Notes: generated from the sequence alone by a model not told the origin. A stretch of 64,000 nt of DNA from Pyrenophora tritici-repentis (GCF_003171515.1 NC_089392.1:2108001-2172000); one strand, 5' to 3'. Shown: positions 23,503-36,420, counted from the stretch's first letter. A program made the numbers and translations.

Positions 23503-24288
23503 ATGAACACCATGGACATGACATCTTCCCCTGTACTCACCAAGAGCATTCTTGAACCCTATAATCCCGTTATTCAAGATCCTACACAGTCACCACTAAT
23601 CGATTTGCACCCGTTTATGATCGCTCAAGCTTTCTTCGTGGCGGAAACATATCGCCTTCTCCCTGAGATCTACGAGTTACTCTGGCAGACTCTCTACAAA
23701 CTTCAGTCTCAAGAACAAATGGCCCGTCAATCGCGGCCAGCAGCAACACATGGCCGTCGGAGAGGTGCGCCATCACCAGACCCAGAACCAGCCGCACCAC
23801 CGTACGTACACCCACCATCAGCCCGTTACCTCTCGATCAAAAGAAAGAGTCACATCAACGCCCCCAGCTTTCCGCCCCCGACCATTCACCACCACCAACG
23901 CCCTACCTAACTAACCACCCAATCACAGCATCATCATTCTTTCCCAATCCGGACCTGCACGTGTGCCCCGCTTTCAGGTACCAGCAGCAGACGGCGGCGC
24001 TGATCAGGGTCCCTATCCCCAGCCCCAAAAGCCTACGTCATCTCCCTCGTACGTTGAGAAGCCCTCGTATATTCCTTCCACTTGCCAAACCGCTTATCTC
24101 CCGCATTTGTCGTTTTTCACGTGCGTTCATCTTATCTGACCTATATTTCTCCACACAGTCAGCAACGTCCTGCACGGTACCACCTCAGGAGTTACTCCCG
24201 CAGCAACAACAACAGCAGAGCAGGTGGAATCGCAACTTCCAATCCGCCGAATAAGCCGCCGCCTGAACCGCATCCAGCGCCGCCGTAA
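23503..24288 (+). CDS. hypothetical protein, Pro/Gln-rich, three exons
   Basis: My model joins 23,503-23,801, 23,929-24,048 and 24,159-24,288, with GT..AG introns of 127 and 110 bp, giving 182 residues in frame. The N-terminal half contains a hydrophobic-helical segment (HPFMIAQAFFVAETYRLLPE, then IYELLWQTLYKLQ); the C-terminal half is Pro, Gln and Arg rich and ends PPEPHPAPP. No family is recognised. The exon 2-3 boundary is the weakest point, since an alternative donor at 24,121 would give a 38-bp intron. Confidence 0.45.
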
Positions 24289-24702
24289 GTTAGCATTTCA
24301 TAGTTTTGTTTTGTTTTTTCTTTTCAAAAGGGAATGGCAGCATTGGTCTTGGTGGGGAGGGCGGGGCGCACGCGACACCCTTCGCAACGCGTTCCCGCCC
24401 CAGAAGCCGGCTCAAGCTAGATTTCTTTGCGCGCGTTACGCGCTCGGCCGCGATAACAAACGGAAAGGGGGTTCAAAGGAGTTAAAAGCGCTGACGGATA
24501 AATTAATAGTGTTATTATCCTCTCCACCAACATCAATACCGCAACAACATCTCCACCTCCAGCGCGCCCCGCTTCAACACCCACATCCACACCCGCATTT
24601 CCAGCTCCAGCTCCAGCGTCTTCCAACCCCATCACAAATTCTCCACCCACCAGTCCTCCCTCAACTTCTCCACCACCCCCGGCTTCACAACAACCACACA
24701 CA

Positions 24703-24882
24703 ATGGGTTCCAAAGTCAGCAAACTCAAGGAAAAAAACGCAGACGGCAAACTGCAGCCCTCGCAGGCCCGCCAGGACAAGGAGGAGATGAAGGAGCCGAG
24801 CAATTATTACACTACGAGGAGTAAGAGTATGCGCAAGAAGGCAAAGGCGGGTGCACCGGGTGCGGCGCCTGGGTTGCCGTAG
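24703..24882 (+). CDS. small basic protein with N-myristoylation motif
   Basis: A 59-codon ORF begins MGSKVSKLKEKN and ends GAAPGLP. The first residues fit the N-myristoylation pattern (Gly2, Ser at position 6, basic residue following). The rest is Lys/Gln-rich, with YYTTRSKSMRKKAKAG near the C-terminus, suggesting a basic membrane-attached peptide. The start context is CACACAATGG. Upstream 24,289-24,702 holds a C/A-rich leader-like sequence with no other clear gene. Confidence 0.5.
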   Translation: MGSKVSKLKEKNADGKLQPSQARQDKEEMKEPSNYYTTRSKSMRKKAKAGAPGAAPGLP

Positions 24883-25651
24883 GATTGAGGGGGATTGGAA
24901 GTGGGTATAGGGGAAGGGTATAGGGAGGGGGATGGGGAGGTACATGAAGGGGATGGAAAGGGGGCATAGGGGAGAAGATTGAAGTTTTCCAACGGAGGAG
25001 GGCTTAGGAGTTTCTACATCTCCTTCACATTCGAAATCCGATAGATGGAGGTGTATGTAGTAGGGCTGTTCTATTCCGGCGCATTTCCCCAGGCGTTTTT
25101 CTTTGTTCAAAACTCCCTTCTTACCCATTTCAAGCAATTCCGTCGTTTTCGGCACAGCATTAACACATTCCCTGCTTTGTTTTTTTTGGTAGAAATGTGA
25201 TCTTCTACTCATCGACGTTACATGTCCTGAAACTGTTCATTGTAGTGGTGTCACAGATGCAAAGTGCTTGAAAAATTCGAAATATGTGAGATATAGTAAG
25301 CGTGTGTAACAATAAGCTATGATACACCAAAGAAAAAAAACCATCTCTCGGACAAAAAACACTATCCATCACACACCAGCCCTCCATGCACAACAAGGAT
25401 AATGATATAAAAACCCCGTCTTTCCATCCACCCACCGAGCCTCTCTACCCAATGCAAGAACCGAAAAAAGAAACCCTCCCATTATTGCTCTCACGCCTGC
25501 TAGTTCTTCCATGCAAACCCTGACTGCACCTAATACACACACACGCACCAAAAAAAAGTTACACGAAAACAAACGCTTTATTTTACTCAAGAATCCAGAT
25601 GTCATCGCCGTCTTCTCCTATTTTCTCCTTACGATGAGATGGAGGACGCAC
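24883..25651. other. convergent 3' ends, no gene
   Basis: This is A/T-rich 3' flank shared by the small rightward gene and the large leftward gene. No supported ORF. Confidence 0.55.
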
Positions 25652-28600
25652 CTAGCGACTCCCCCTCCTCTCTGGTGCCGGCCCTGGCACCATGACCTTG
25701 AACGGCATCTCTCTGCCTAGATTAGCTGGTGCATAGGGGCTGAAATGCTGCTGTTGGCCCTGTGGCGGTGGTGGTGGTTGCTGTTGCTGCTGAGGTGGCG
25801 CCGGTGCCAGAACCTGTTGTCCATTTGTGACCGTCTTTGGTAAGCCCTGTTCACTACTCTTTGGACGTCCGCCGGCTGGGCTCTGGGGTCCGTATGGACT
25901 GGGATATGTTGGCATGCCCATTGGTGCGGGGGCGAGCTGACGGGGTGCGCCACCAAACGACCCGCCGGCGGAGTTTGGTGGCTGGGAAAGAGGGATTCCA
26001 GATTGAGGGTGGGGCGGGGCGCTGTGATGGGTAAAGGGACTTGGGTAGGACCCTGTTGGGAGAGCGGCTAGGGGCGAGTATTGCACCCCCATGTGATGTG
26101 GGGGCGGTGGTCCGCTGACATACATGTACTGCTGTGGAGGGTAGGTGGGAGGAGCCTGTGTGTACTGCAGATATGATTCCGGGGGTGCGTGACGCGGACT
26201 ATGTTGGAGAGGAGCATGTTGAGCATGATGGACTGGAGACGCTTGCTGCGACTCTGGGTTTTGAGACTGAGGCTGCGGTGTTGCGCCAGTTGCTGACCCT
26301 CCAGACTGTCGACCTCTTCTACTAGAAGAGTTTGAGCGTGATGTGGGTTTCACTGGCTTGCCTTCTTTTTCGTCTTGTTCTCGCTTCTTTGCTTTACGCT
26401 CTGCCCACCACATGGTCATTGACTGGCTCCGCTTCTCGCTCTTAACACGCGGCTTCCGTCTCGATCCGGGATTAGGTGGAGACTCGTCAACATAGTTATT
26501 TGTGTACTGACTAAGTGGGGCGGTGAGCATGTACGCATCAGGTGTACTAGACTCGCTTGGATGCGTAAGAGGAGCCTCTTGAGTCGGCGCAGAGTACTGA
26601 GGGGTACTTTGGAAAACATTCTCGGCAGAATGCTGTGGCATCAACGGTATGCCCTCTGCAAAAGGCTGCGCAATTGTAAACTGTCCTTGACCTTCGCTCA
26701 TGGAATTCAATGCCAGAGGTGGTGGATTTGGACCATGCGCTGATGGCGTTGGGGTCCCGGCTTCGCTGGTCTTCTTCCGTGGTCCCTTCTTTATGCCGTA
26801 ATCGCTACGCCTAGCAACGTTCTTGCTGCCAGCCGGACGCCCACGCTTCCGGACTCCTTCAGTATAATCATCAACATCGATTGTGGATGACTCTTCATCT
26901 CCTGAGCTGCCTACAAGAGACTCCTCTCGCATCTCTTGTATGCGTGCGTGAAGTAAGTTACTAGCTGCAGTGCGTGCGCGCTTTGTTGTCCTTGCTTCGG
27001 GCTCAGGCGTCTCTGAATTCGGCTTTGCGAATCTGCTGACGCCCTTCTTGCGCGCACCACCCCACCCGTTGTGCTTCTTGGGGGTGTTGGCACCTGTGCC
27101 GGTATCGGTGCCATCAAACTTGCGTGTAGCCTTTCGCTGTCGTTTTGAGGGCCGGCCTTCGATGTCGTTTTCTTCCCCTTCATCTTCGCTGGGTGCTGCT
27201 GACTCTAGCATGTCACGGTTACGACGTGTACGAAGCTCTCTACGGCCACCCTTCTCTGCTCCAGGTCGCTGTGCCCAAGGATCTTGACAACCTGGTGGTT
27301 TCTTTGGATCATATGTGTAGCCATAGAGATCTGCTTCTTTCATATCTTCAAAGATTTCCGGTGCCAGGGGAATGCGCCCACCATTGCAAGCCTTTTTAGC
27401 TGGGTGCATATGAGGCGCGGTCTAAGAAAATTAGTGAATGCGAAATGAAGCATTTGATTTGACTTACTCTTGCATCCAACGTGAGATACTCATCTTGCCA
27501 GGCTTTAAGGATGTGTTGGGCATTCTCTGCTAATGTATACAGGTTCGCAGTACTTCGTTGGCCAGCAGGGAATTTGGTAAGGGCAGCAATGGCAGCTTGA
27601 ACGTCAGACAAAGGCTTGAAGCGCTTGTGAAGGAGGTAATCGGCCCGATCTTCACATTCTGCCTCGATAGGTGAAGGTGCATCCTCAATGAAAGGATCTG
27701 GGAGGTCAGATTCCGATAGTACGTCCTCTTCAGGAGCTAAGAGTTTCGGAACAGCCGACTCAGCTGGTGTAGATGCAGAATCGCGCGGTGTTTGTGAAGT
27801 CGACTCCGGCAGTAGGGCGATCTTAGGAACAGAAGCCTTGTTTGACCTAGACGGCTCAGATGCTCCGTTGATCGACTCGGAATGACGCGAATCATGTTGG
27901 GCACCCCTATATTTGGGCATGGGCATGTTCTCGAATTCATCTGCACTGTCATCTTCGATTGCTTCCTCGTTGTCGTCGTCGTCGGAATCAGTACCACTGA
28001 ATGCTCGCGATGGTGGCTTGGCGCCATGGTTTGGAGTGCTCTGATTGGAGGGTTGGCCATCGCCATCTTCAGTAAAAGGATACACGGAACCAGTACTTCG
28101 AGCTGTTCTCGACGGCGCATATGAAGCAGACTTTGCAATGCCTCCTCTCCCGCGACCACCTCTGCTGCCTCTGCCCCGACCGCCTCGGCCGCGTCCTCCA
28201 CGTGAGCCTCGACCACCGCGACCGCGACCTCTTGGCGCGGGTTGGGGCGCAACCGGCATTTCAATCTCACTTTCTTCGGTGCTCTCTTCTTCCGATTCGG
28301 AACCATCTTCATCTGGAGAAGGCGAGGCTTCTAGGAGCGAGCCCACAATGGATTTCCGTTCTTTTGGAAGTTTCCCGTGATGCTTCTTGAGGCCATTGAA
28401 AAACTCGGCCGATAAGCCAAAAACCATGAAAAGCGGATGCTCATATGAGGCATATATTTCAGGTGCAGCCTCAAAGGAATTTCCGGATATGTTAGAGGCG
28501 GAACGGGTTGTTTTCCTCGTAATGGTAGGACTTAGTTTGGTAGGACTTGACTTTGAGGCGACCATGTCCGAGGTATCTGACTTTGATGGGGCTGGTTTTG

Positions 28601-28691
28601 CTCCCCGACCACGGGTTCGGGTAGGCGTGTCATCTTGGTGCGAACCGCGGCGCTGTGCTGCACGCGTAGGCGCATTTCTGGGTGGCGGCAT
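25652..28691 (-). CDS. large AT-hook/RG-rich nuclear protein, unknown function
   Basis: Exon 1 is 28,691-27,468 and exon 2 is 27,421-25,652, with a 46-bp intron (GTAAGT..TTAG); the product is about 997 residues. Residues ~150-185 form an RGRGGRG/GSRGG-rich block typical of nucleic-acid binding. A folded segment around residues 330-410 contains DYLLHKRFKPLSDVQAAIAA. Later come RKRGRPAGSKN, an AT-hook, and several basic nuclear-signal-like clusters. The C-terminal ~300 residues are Pro/Gln/Ser-rich with polyQ and polyP. This suggests a chromatin or transcription component; I do not recognise the family and give no symbol. Confidence 0.82.
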
Positions 28692-29200
28692 TGTACTGAT
28701 TCAGCGACAAAAAGCCAATAAAAGATGTTGAGTTGAGTTTGGTTTGCATCAGTGGAAGCAATGTCTCCATGTAGGGGCCAAGGGAGGCGTAGCGCGAATC
28801 GCAAGCCTGTCTCAGGGTGACGGAAAACGTGCAGTAAACAAGATGAGCAAAACCTTGGGCCCCGGCAATTGAAGCGCGCAAATCGACGATGGCAGCTAGA
28901 AAAGGGGAGCTAGAAAAGAAAAAGGTAAATGGTATAGTCCGTGGTACGGCGTGTGATGATCTTTGTTACGGGGTCGTGGCTGCTTCAGCAAAAGGCGAAG
29001 CATGATGCGCTTGGCATCTGTCCCGGGCCAATGGCGAGACGGCGCTAACTGCAACTTGCCTGACGCTGGCACGTAGTCGTCGTTCGTTTATGCTCCATCA
29101 ATAGACGCGCCATTCACCTTGGTATAGACGCTACACGCAACACTACCACTGTCATTGCTGTTGCTATTGTCTGGCCTCGCTTGTTTGTTTTGTAGTCATC
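28692..29200. promoter_or_regulatory. divergent promoter region
   Basis: About 0.5 kb separates the starts of the leftward AT-hook gene and rightward MTC1. No sharp TATA box stands out. By position it must hold both promoters; shared control is an inference. Confidence 0.45.
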
Positions 29201-30780
29201 ATGCCGCCCAAGACAGTGGAGGAGCAGCTTGCGGAGCTGGAGATGGAAGCGGAGGCTCCCGCACCGCCGCCCAAGCATGCCAAAGGGTCTCGTCCTCCAC
29301 GTCAGAAGATTAACAAGGAAGACGCCGCGGCTTTGAAGGAGCTGGAGGAGCTAGAGGCTTTGGAAAACTTCCAACAGCCAGTCGCGCCACGACCACTCAG
29401 CCGACCAAATACACCCAAAGTGTCGTCATCGTCAACTGCCTCCAGCAATCGCCGTGCTGCCGGCGTCGCCACCCCTTCTTCTACTGCCTCAGCACGTACC
29501 AGTGAAGATAATAGGCCTGCTCCCCCAAGGAAGTCGGGCGAGAGCACCCGTTCCTTCCACCAGGGCATTGTGCCCCCACTAGAAGAGCCGACCAGACAGC
29601 AAGCGCCCGAGCCAAGGGAGGAGAAGCAGTCAGGGGGCTCATGGTGGGGTGGTGGATGGGGAGGACTCGTATCAACAGCCACGGCAGCTGCAGAGACGGC
29701 GAGGAAGCAAGCCGAGGCAGCCTACCAAGAGCTTCAGAAGAACCAAGAGGCGCAGCGATGGGCAGAGCAAGTGCGAGGGAACGTCGGTGCTCTTCGCGGC
29801 CTGGGTATATTCATCCCACCTCACTTGAAGCTTTACACTAACATATACCAGGCGATGAGTTGGGCAAGCGCGCCGTCCCAACCTTTACCAATCTCCTCAA
29901 CACGCTCGCCCCACCTATTTCACAACATGAACGTCTCCAAATCCACATCACACACGATCTCATCGGCTACCCGTCGCTGGATCCCCTCATTTACCAGACT
30001 TTTGCTGGCGTCATGGCGCAAGTGGAAGGCGGTGACTTGATGGTTATCCAACGAGGCTCTGAATCAACCCAACGCGGTTCGCTCGAAGGCTACCGAGGCG
30101 GCAGTGGAGGCTGGAATGACGGCCCATGGTGGCGTCACAACGATAAGCGCGACCTGAGCGTAGTGAAGGGACTTGTGGAAGGTACCAAGCTTGCACGTGT
30201 CAGCGCAGAGTCATACGCAAACGAATTCTTCAATGCAAGAGGAGGTGTAGAAGAAGCTGCAAAGCAGGCGACTGAAGACCTCAGCGAAACAAATCCTGTG
30301 CGGAGTAGTGACATTTTCATTGCGATCCAGGCCATTAGCTACCCAGTTCAAGCTGAACTCTTCGCCACATCATCTTCGGAAGAAAAGTCGGATGAAGAGC
30401 CGAAAGCAGACGACGAACAGGTAGCTTTTGCCATTTATCTACATGACCCCATCCACGGCATCAGCTTCAAAGCCATCTCACAATCCTTCCCCTCCAAGTG
30501 GGTGGAGTGGCTGGATGCGCCTGCCAACACAGAACTCGAAGGCGAGGAAGCAAAACTACCGCAAGAGATCAAGGAGATTATCGAAAGCGGCGGCGTGGAC
30601 CCTAGGGAGTGGGTTAGTGAGTGGATGGAAGAGACCATCAACCTCAGTGTAGGCATAGTTGCACAGCGTTACGTTGCACGGAGAATGGGTGTCGGCGAAG
30701 GGGGCTTGGGAAGAGGCATGACTAGGGAGATGATTGTGGATGCTGGCGGCGGCGAGGCTGCACGAGCTGGCATTATCTAA
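29201..30780 (+). CDS. mtc1: maintenance of telomere capping protein 1 (MTC1-like)
   Basis: Exons 29,201-29,804 and 29,852-30,780 are joined across a 47-bp intron, giving 510 residues. The N-terminus is acidic/helical (EEQLAELEMEAEAPAPP) and followed by a Ser/Pro-rich linker and a WWGGGWGGL motif. The C-terminal half holds the conserved DUF5427 body: FTNLLNTLAPPISQHE, ITHDLIGYPSLDPLIY and SWMEETINLS-like segments. In yeast Mtc1 is a cytosolic/Golgi-associated protein with a genetic link to telomere capping and lipid-droplet dynamics; its molecular activity is not settled. Confidence 0.82.
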
Positions 30781-31154
30781 GCATATCTTGGTGTTGGACT
30801 TTCTTTCTTCCTTGGGTCAATGATACGGCGCTACCATTCGGAGCTCTCTCTACGAGCGGGGTACTTGAGATGCTAATGACAACACCTTCTCCTCGTATTC
30901 GGCACTTCTTCAGAGACGTCATGCAGTGCTGAAGTAATATTGTCAGCTTCGAAGCTTGATGCAACCTCTTGCAGCATCGTCCCACATGTTGGTATCCGCA
31001 CACGTCAAAATGCACCATCTCGTTGTTGTTCCTCGTGTGCTGCAGCATGGTCCAAGGCCGTCTGGCCATCCCAGAAGCAGTAGGTCATGTCCGAATACTT
31101 GTCGCATTCCACCCGCGCCTGCCGTAGAGCATCTTTACTGTGTCCCGAGTCCTT
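30781..31154. other. convergent 3' region
   Basis: 3' flanks of MTC1 (rightward) and the small DUF2462-like gene (leftward). No additional gene seen. Confidence 0.6.
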
Positions 31155-31484
31155 TCAGCCAGATTTCTTCTTGTCCCCACCCTCCTTCTTCGCGCCTTCC
31201 TTTTTGTCCCTCTTTCCTCCCTTTAGCATCTCCAAATGTCCAGCCTTTTGCGCAAGTAACTTTTCCGTCTGTCCGACTAACCCCGAACTGCTCTTATGCT
31301 TGATTTTGTTTTGCGTTATTATCGACGTCTTCTTGGGTTTGATGACACGGGCGCCGCGCTGAACGCGCTGGGTAGGTCTGAGAAATCACGTTAGTAAAAC
31401 TTGAAGAGAGGCGCTTATCGTGCGATATCGGACATACTTCTTGGGAGCCGCGGCCTTGCTCTTCTTAACTGCGCCTTGGGCCAT
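31155..31484 (-). CDS. small basic DUF2462 (C19orf53/LYDG10-like) protein
   Basis: Exon 1 is 31,484-31,438 and exon 2 is 31,377-31,155, with a 60-bp intron; the product is 89 residues. It starts MAQGAVKKSKAAAPKK and continues RGARVIKPKKTSIITQNKIK, then GLVGQTEKLLAQKAGHLEML, ending in a Lys/Gly-rich tail. This layout and the AGHLEMLKGGK motif match the small eukaryotic DUF2462 family, thought to be nucleolar/ribosome associated. Without splicing, no frame spans both halves. Confidence 0.8.
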
Positions 31485-32480
31485 TGTGCAGGTTGCAATC
31501 CTTAGAACCGAGGTAGCGGAGGGAGTCTTGTTCGTACAACCGGGTCGACGACGAACGTTCCTTACGGACAATCAAAGTCCGAGACGATGCTCACGGGGCG
31601 AATGCAGTCCAACAGAAAAAGTCGCACTAAAACAGGATTGTGACGTTGGCAAAGACGGCTGCACTGGCTAATCGGGTGAGAGAGTCGCGCTTTCCAACAT
31701 TTTTTCGCGATGCTTGGCAATCGGCCCACGACACTAGCCGCCGATGTGGACACGGCGGACTGCGGGGAAGCCACACACGTGACACATTTAGCCTTTTACC
31801 GTAACGTGGGGATGAGGCAGCCCTGTGTCCGAAAAATAGCCCATGGACCCATTTTCCAAGCGTCCGTCCTTGTGCATCTGTAGTGCAATTTCGTCTTCCT
31901 TTCCTCAGTAGATCCTCTCCATGGCCCAGGCTGATGGGATGGCATGATGGAAATGCCCGGAATAATTTCCCCGTCGCCTCGATACCCCATTCAGATATTT
32001 TGTCGGTCGATGAGCTTACTGCATAGCAGTAATATATACCCAACCACCTATCCGTACCAGATGTGTCTGTGCTCTTCAATGATCCGCATATTGGTGTGCG
32101 CACAAGCTTATCGTATTGACTGCCAAGGCGCTTCAGCTTCTCTTCTAGAATTCCTACTGCTGAAAGAAGAATGGGCAATCGCAGTTCACTTCCGTTTAGC
32201 CTTTGCACAACAACCGGTCGCGGCTGGGTCCATCCGCATCATATCGGGCCTTTGGCCAGTAGATGCCATGTCGCAAGGCTGCAGTGTTGTTAGTCATGTA
32301 CTAGTGGAGATGGGAAGGTGATGTGCGTGCATGTAGCTGGATTAGGTCGTCCAGACCGTAGAATGGGGTCATGGGTTGACCGTTTTTATGGGGAAAAACG
32401 GTCTGGGGAAATGATTCAAAAGCAGGGTAGATTCCGCGTTATTGTGGTTCTTCAGGACGTTGCTCGACTGAACAAGCACT
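31485..32480. promoter_or_regulatory. promoter region of the GH115 gene
   Basis: The sequence upstream of the GH115 start contains two TTTAGCC motifs (31,787-31,793 and 32,195-32,201), which are the reverse complement of GGCTAAA, the known XlnR/Xyr1 xylanase-activator site. It also has CreA-like SYGGRG matches (GTGGGG near 31,806 and CTGGGG near 32,403). A 193-codon minus-strand frame here has no family resemblance and is not annotated. Confidence 0.4.
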
Positions 32481-35400
32481 ATGGAGCTCCTCTCTCGTAC
32501 CGTCGTCGGCGCTCTTTCGCTGTCGGTAGCCTTTGCTGGCTCTGCTTCTGCTCTTGAGGCTTTCCGCAAGCCAACTGTGTCCACCACTGCGAACAATGGA
32601 ACCGCTCTTCTCGCCTCTCGTGGCTCCCCTGTTAGCATCCACGCTGATGCTGCGGATTGGCCTGGTGTTTTGCGCGCTGCTCACGACCTCGCGCTTGATT
32701 TTGGACGTGTCACTGGTAGCAATGGCACAATGAGAGTCACTGGGTCGGCAAAGGCCAGTGCTTCTATGATTTTCAATGTTACTGGTATCAGCAGCGACTG
32801 GAGTGTCAGTGGAAGTGCTCCTGCGAGCTCTTCTGCTGGAACCATTATCGTGGGTACTATTGGTAACTCAAGCTTAATCGACGGCTTGATTTCTAGTGGT
32901 CAACTCGATGTCAGTGGGGTCGAAGGCCAGTGGGAGGCTTACGTGAGCACGGTAGTTAAGAACGTTGGAAACATGACTGGCGACGCACTCGTCATTGCTG
33001 GTACGTACAATTGACGCGGCATTACACCATTTCTGACCCTCCTGTCAGGTAGCGATCGCCGCGGTGCCATTTACGGTATATACGATATCTCTGAACAAAT
33101 CGGTGTCTCACCATGGTACTGGTTCGCAGACGTGCCCGCCAAGAAGCACGAATCCATCTACATGCTCAACGCCACAAAGGTCCAAAAATCACCTACAGTA
33201 AAATACCGCGGTTTCTTCATCAACGACGAAGCACCTGCTCTGACCGGCTGGGCAGGTAGCAAATTCCCCAAGACCCCCAATGGTGCGACTTTTGGAGCAC
33301 AATTCTACTCCAGGGTCTTTGAACTGTTGCTCAGGTCAAAGGCAAACTACCTCTGGCCCGCTATGTGGAGCAGCATGTTCAATGTTGACGATCCGCGCAA
33401 CCAACCGCTTGCAGACGAGTACGCCATTGTGATGGGAACATCGCATACTGAGCCCATGGTACGCGCTACACAAGAATGGACCAAGGTCGCCAAGGGTAGT
33501 GAATCAGGATGGTCGTGGGCAACCAACAACGCTACTTTGTACGACTTCTTCTACGATGGCGCTAAGCGTGCTGCACCATACGAGAATGTTGTCACAGTCG
33601 GTATGCGAGGATACCACGACACCGCCATGTCCTCTGATGTACAAACCAGTGTCCTCGAGGCCGTGGTCAATGCTCAACAAGACATTCTGAGCAAAATTCA
33701 CGGAAACGCATCCGAGGTTCCTCAAATGTGGTGCTTGTACAAGGAAGTCCAGGACTACTTCGAGGCTGGCATGGAGGTCCCCGACTGGGTCACTCTCCTT
33801 TGGACCGAAGACAACTGGCAAAACATCCGCCGCCTCCCTGTTGGCGACGAGAAGAAACGAAGCGGCGGTGCTGGTGTCTACTATCACTTTGACTACGTCG
33901 GTGACTCACGTAACTTCAAGTGGCAAGACACCATCCAGCTCCAGAAGACTTACGACCAAATGAAGCTCGCCAAGGACCGTGAGGCGGACCGTATCTGGAT
34001 TGTCAACGTTGGTGACATCAAGCCCGCTGAGATTGCCATTAGCCATTGGTTCGATATTGCCTATGACATGGACTCCTACGACGAGACCTCTGTACCAGAG
34101 TGGCTGACTGGTTTCGCTGCCCGCAACTTCGACGCTGAGCACGCTCAGACCATCGCCGATATTATGGATGAGTACGGTGCGCTCGCCAACATGCGCAAGT
34201 TTGAGTGGGTCGAGCCATCATCCTTTAGCATCCACAACTACGAGGAAGCAGACCAGATTCTTGCTCGATGGGAAGCACTTGCCGAGAAGGCCAACGCAAT
34301 CAGCAGTGCACTCCCCGCCGAGCAGCAGCCTGCTTTCTACGAGGTTGTTCTCCACCGCGTACTCGCCGGAGGCAACATGGTCGATATTCAGGTATCTGGT
34401 GCAAGGAACATGGTATATGCGCAGATGGGACGCAACAGTGCCAACCAATGGATGCAGCGTGTAATCGACGGCATGAACAAGGACCACAACCTCACAAAGC
34501 GATATCACGCACAACTCAACGGAAAATGGAACCACATGATGGACCAAACCCATCTTGGCTACCAGGGGTACTGGTGAGTTTGATACCGTTTCAAGATTCT
34601 CAAGAAGTGAATACTAATATACCCAGGCAACAACCCATGCGCCAATCCACCCCCGACCTCCGCTGGGTCCAGACTCTCGAGGACTCCCTCGCAGGCAACA
34701 TGGGAATCTCCGTCCAAGGTTCCAACGCCACCATCCCCGGCGACGACCAATACCACAGCAACGGCGGCTCCTCACTCCCCCTCCCAGACATGACACCCTA
34801 CACGCCGCGACGCTGGATCGAAATCTCCCACCGTGGCACCGAAACCTTCTCCTGGAACATCAGCGCCGACCCCTTCATCGTGCTCTCGCAAGCCAAAGGC
34901 ACCCTATCCCCCACCGACCCCGACGTGCGCGTCTACGTAACCGTCGACTGGACTAAACTGCCCGCCGGTTTCAGCGCCACCAGCAAACTAAACTTCAGCG
35001 CCTCCACCCCGTTTATCGGCGGAAACCCCCAGGTAACATTCGCCGTAAACAAAACCTCCATCCCCTCCTCCTTTGCGAGCGGCTTCGTCGAATCCTCCGG
35101 TCAATTGGCATTTGAAGCCGAACACTACACCCGTATCACCCCAGGCACCTCAAACAACACATACACCACACTCCCCAAATACGGCCGCACACTCTCCGCC
35201 ATGAAGCTCAAGAACAACCTCGCTGAGGGCCTCACCACTGAGTCGGCGCCTGCACTCGAATACGACTTCTACACTTTCACGCCCACGACCGCGAACAAGG
35301 GCCTCAACGTCACCATGATACTCACCCCAACACACAACATCAATCCCAAAGCACCGCTGGCCTATGTCGCGCAGGTCGATGATAAGACACCGCAGCGCAG

Positions 35401-35632
35401 GCAGTTTGTGATTGATCAGCCGCAGCCGAATTTCCCGGTTGGATGGGGCAAGGCGGTTGCGGATTCGGCGTGGTATAACACGACGAATTTCGGGGCCGTG
35501 GCACCGGGGAAGCATACATTGAAGGTGTGGTTGGTGGAGGCGAATGTTGTGTTGCAGAAGGTTGTGCTGGACTTGGGGGGTGTGGTTGGGAGTCATAATG
35601 GGCCGCCGGAGAGTTTTAGGGTTGGTGCGTAG
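32481..35632 (+). CDS. secreted GH115 xylan alpha-1,2-glucuronidase
   Basis: GH115 enzymes remove (4-O-methyl-)glucuronic acid side chains from xylan. Exons are 32,481-33,000, 33,049-34,573 and 34,627-35,632 with two ~50-bp introns; the product is about 1,016 residues, normal for the family. A signal peptide is visible (MELLSRTVVGALSLSVAFAG, cleavage near SALEA). Family blocks include RRGAIYGIYDISEQIGVSPW, KYRGFFINDEAP, LRSKANYLWPAMWSSMF, LLWTEDNWQNIRRLP and YYHFDYVGDSRNFKW. The C-terminal beta-rich domain (FEAEHYTRITPGT) follows. Several N-glycosylation sites fit secretion. It probably acts on plant cell-wall xylan during growth on plant tissue. Confidence 0.92.
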
Positions 35633-36420
35633 TTGTTTCTTAGGGAAGGGTTAGGTTAACAAAGTATTATGTTTGTTTTTTGAAGATGCTGTTTGTGTTG
35701 TGACAGTGAAATTGTTGCTTTAATGTGGCTATTTAATGCCGTGTAGTGAGCTCAGATGTCACCCCTTTCTCCTTTGCCGGATGGGTGATGGTACCTGAGA
35801 CATCTCAATGTCGTTACAGATGCAAAGTCATCTTGTGGGCTGTTCCTAAAAAAAGCCAGAAGTATTTTGTAACAAACACGGGGGGTTTTTTTTGCTTAAG
35901 GTTTACTGAATCGTGTATAAATAGGACTCAACATATTTCACTTTTCTCAAATAAAGGCAATTTTCTATAGCATAGTATCCATTATGTGCTTATTTCAGAC
36001 TTTCCTTCTTATAGTATATACAATGTCTAAGCCTCAGCCAGATCATAGATTATTCATGCTCTCTTACACTACTACTACATAGAACAAGGCAATTCCTACC
36101 CGTGAAATCAAGTACGAGTGAATATACAAAACTATAGGCTAGATACTCATCCACCATATACTATGTAACGTTCGCTCGGTCCTCTTTTCTTTTCTTTTCT
36201 CATCTTCACTGATAATTCCCTAGTCCAAGGTAAATTCTCGTACTTGTTTGTTTTGTAACTAGCCTGGTTCTGCTAGCGCCAAAAATAGCCCTTCTCGTTT
36301 CTGTTTACCTTGTCTTACCCAACTAACTCACCTCTAACGTACTCAACTATACCGCGCACGTAGTACTAGCGAAATACTCCCACCCAATACAAGCCATATA
36401 GTACAGTCCCACAATCCAAT
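35633..36420. other. A/T-rich intergenic region
   Basis: 3' flank of GH115 and presumed promoter of the ORF starting at 36,421. A short (TTTTC)n tract lies near 36,183-36,199. No gene seen. Confidence 0.6.

Noticed and set aside
31627..32208. 193-codon minus-strand ORF upstream of GH115
   Set aside because: Irregular composition, no motif, no start context, and it covers the expected promoter of the GH115 gene.
33504..33887. Minus-strand ORFs within GH115 exons
   Set aside because: Shadow frames of a clear coding sequence.
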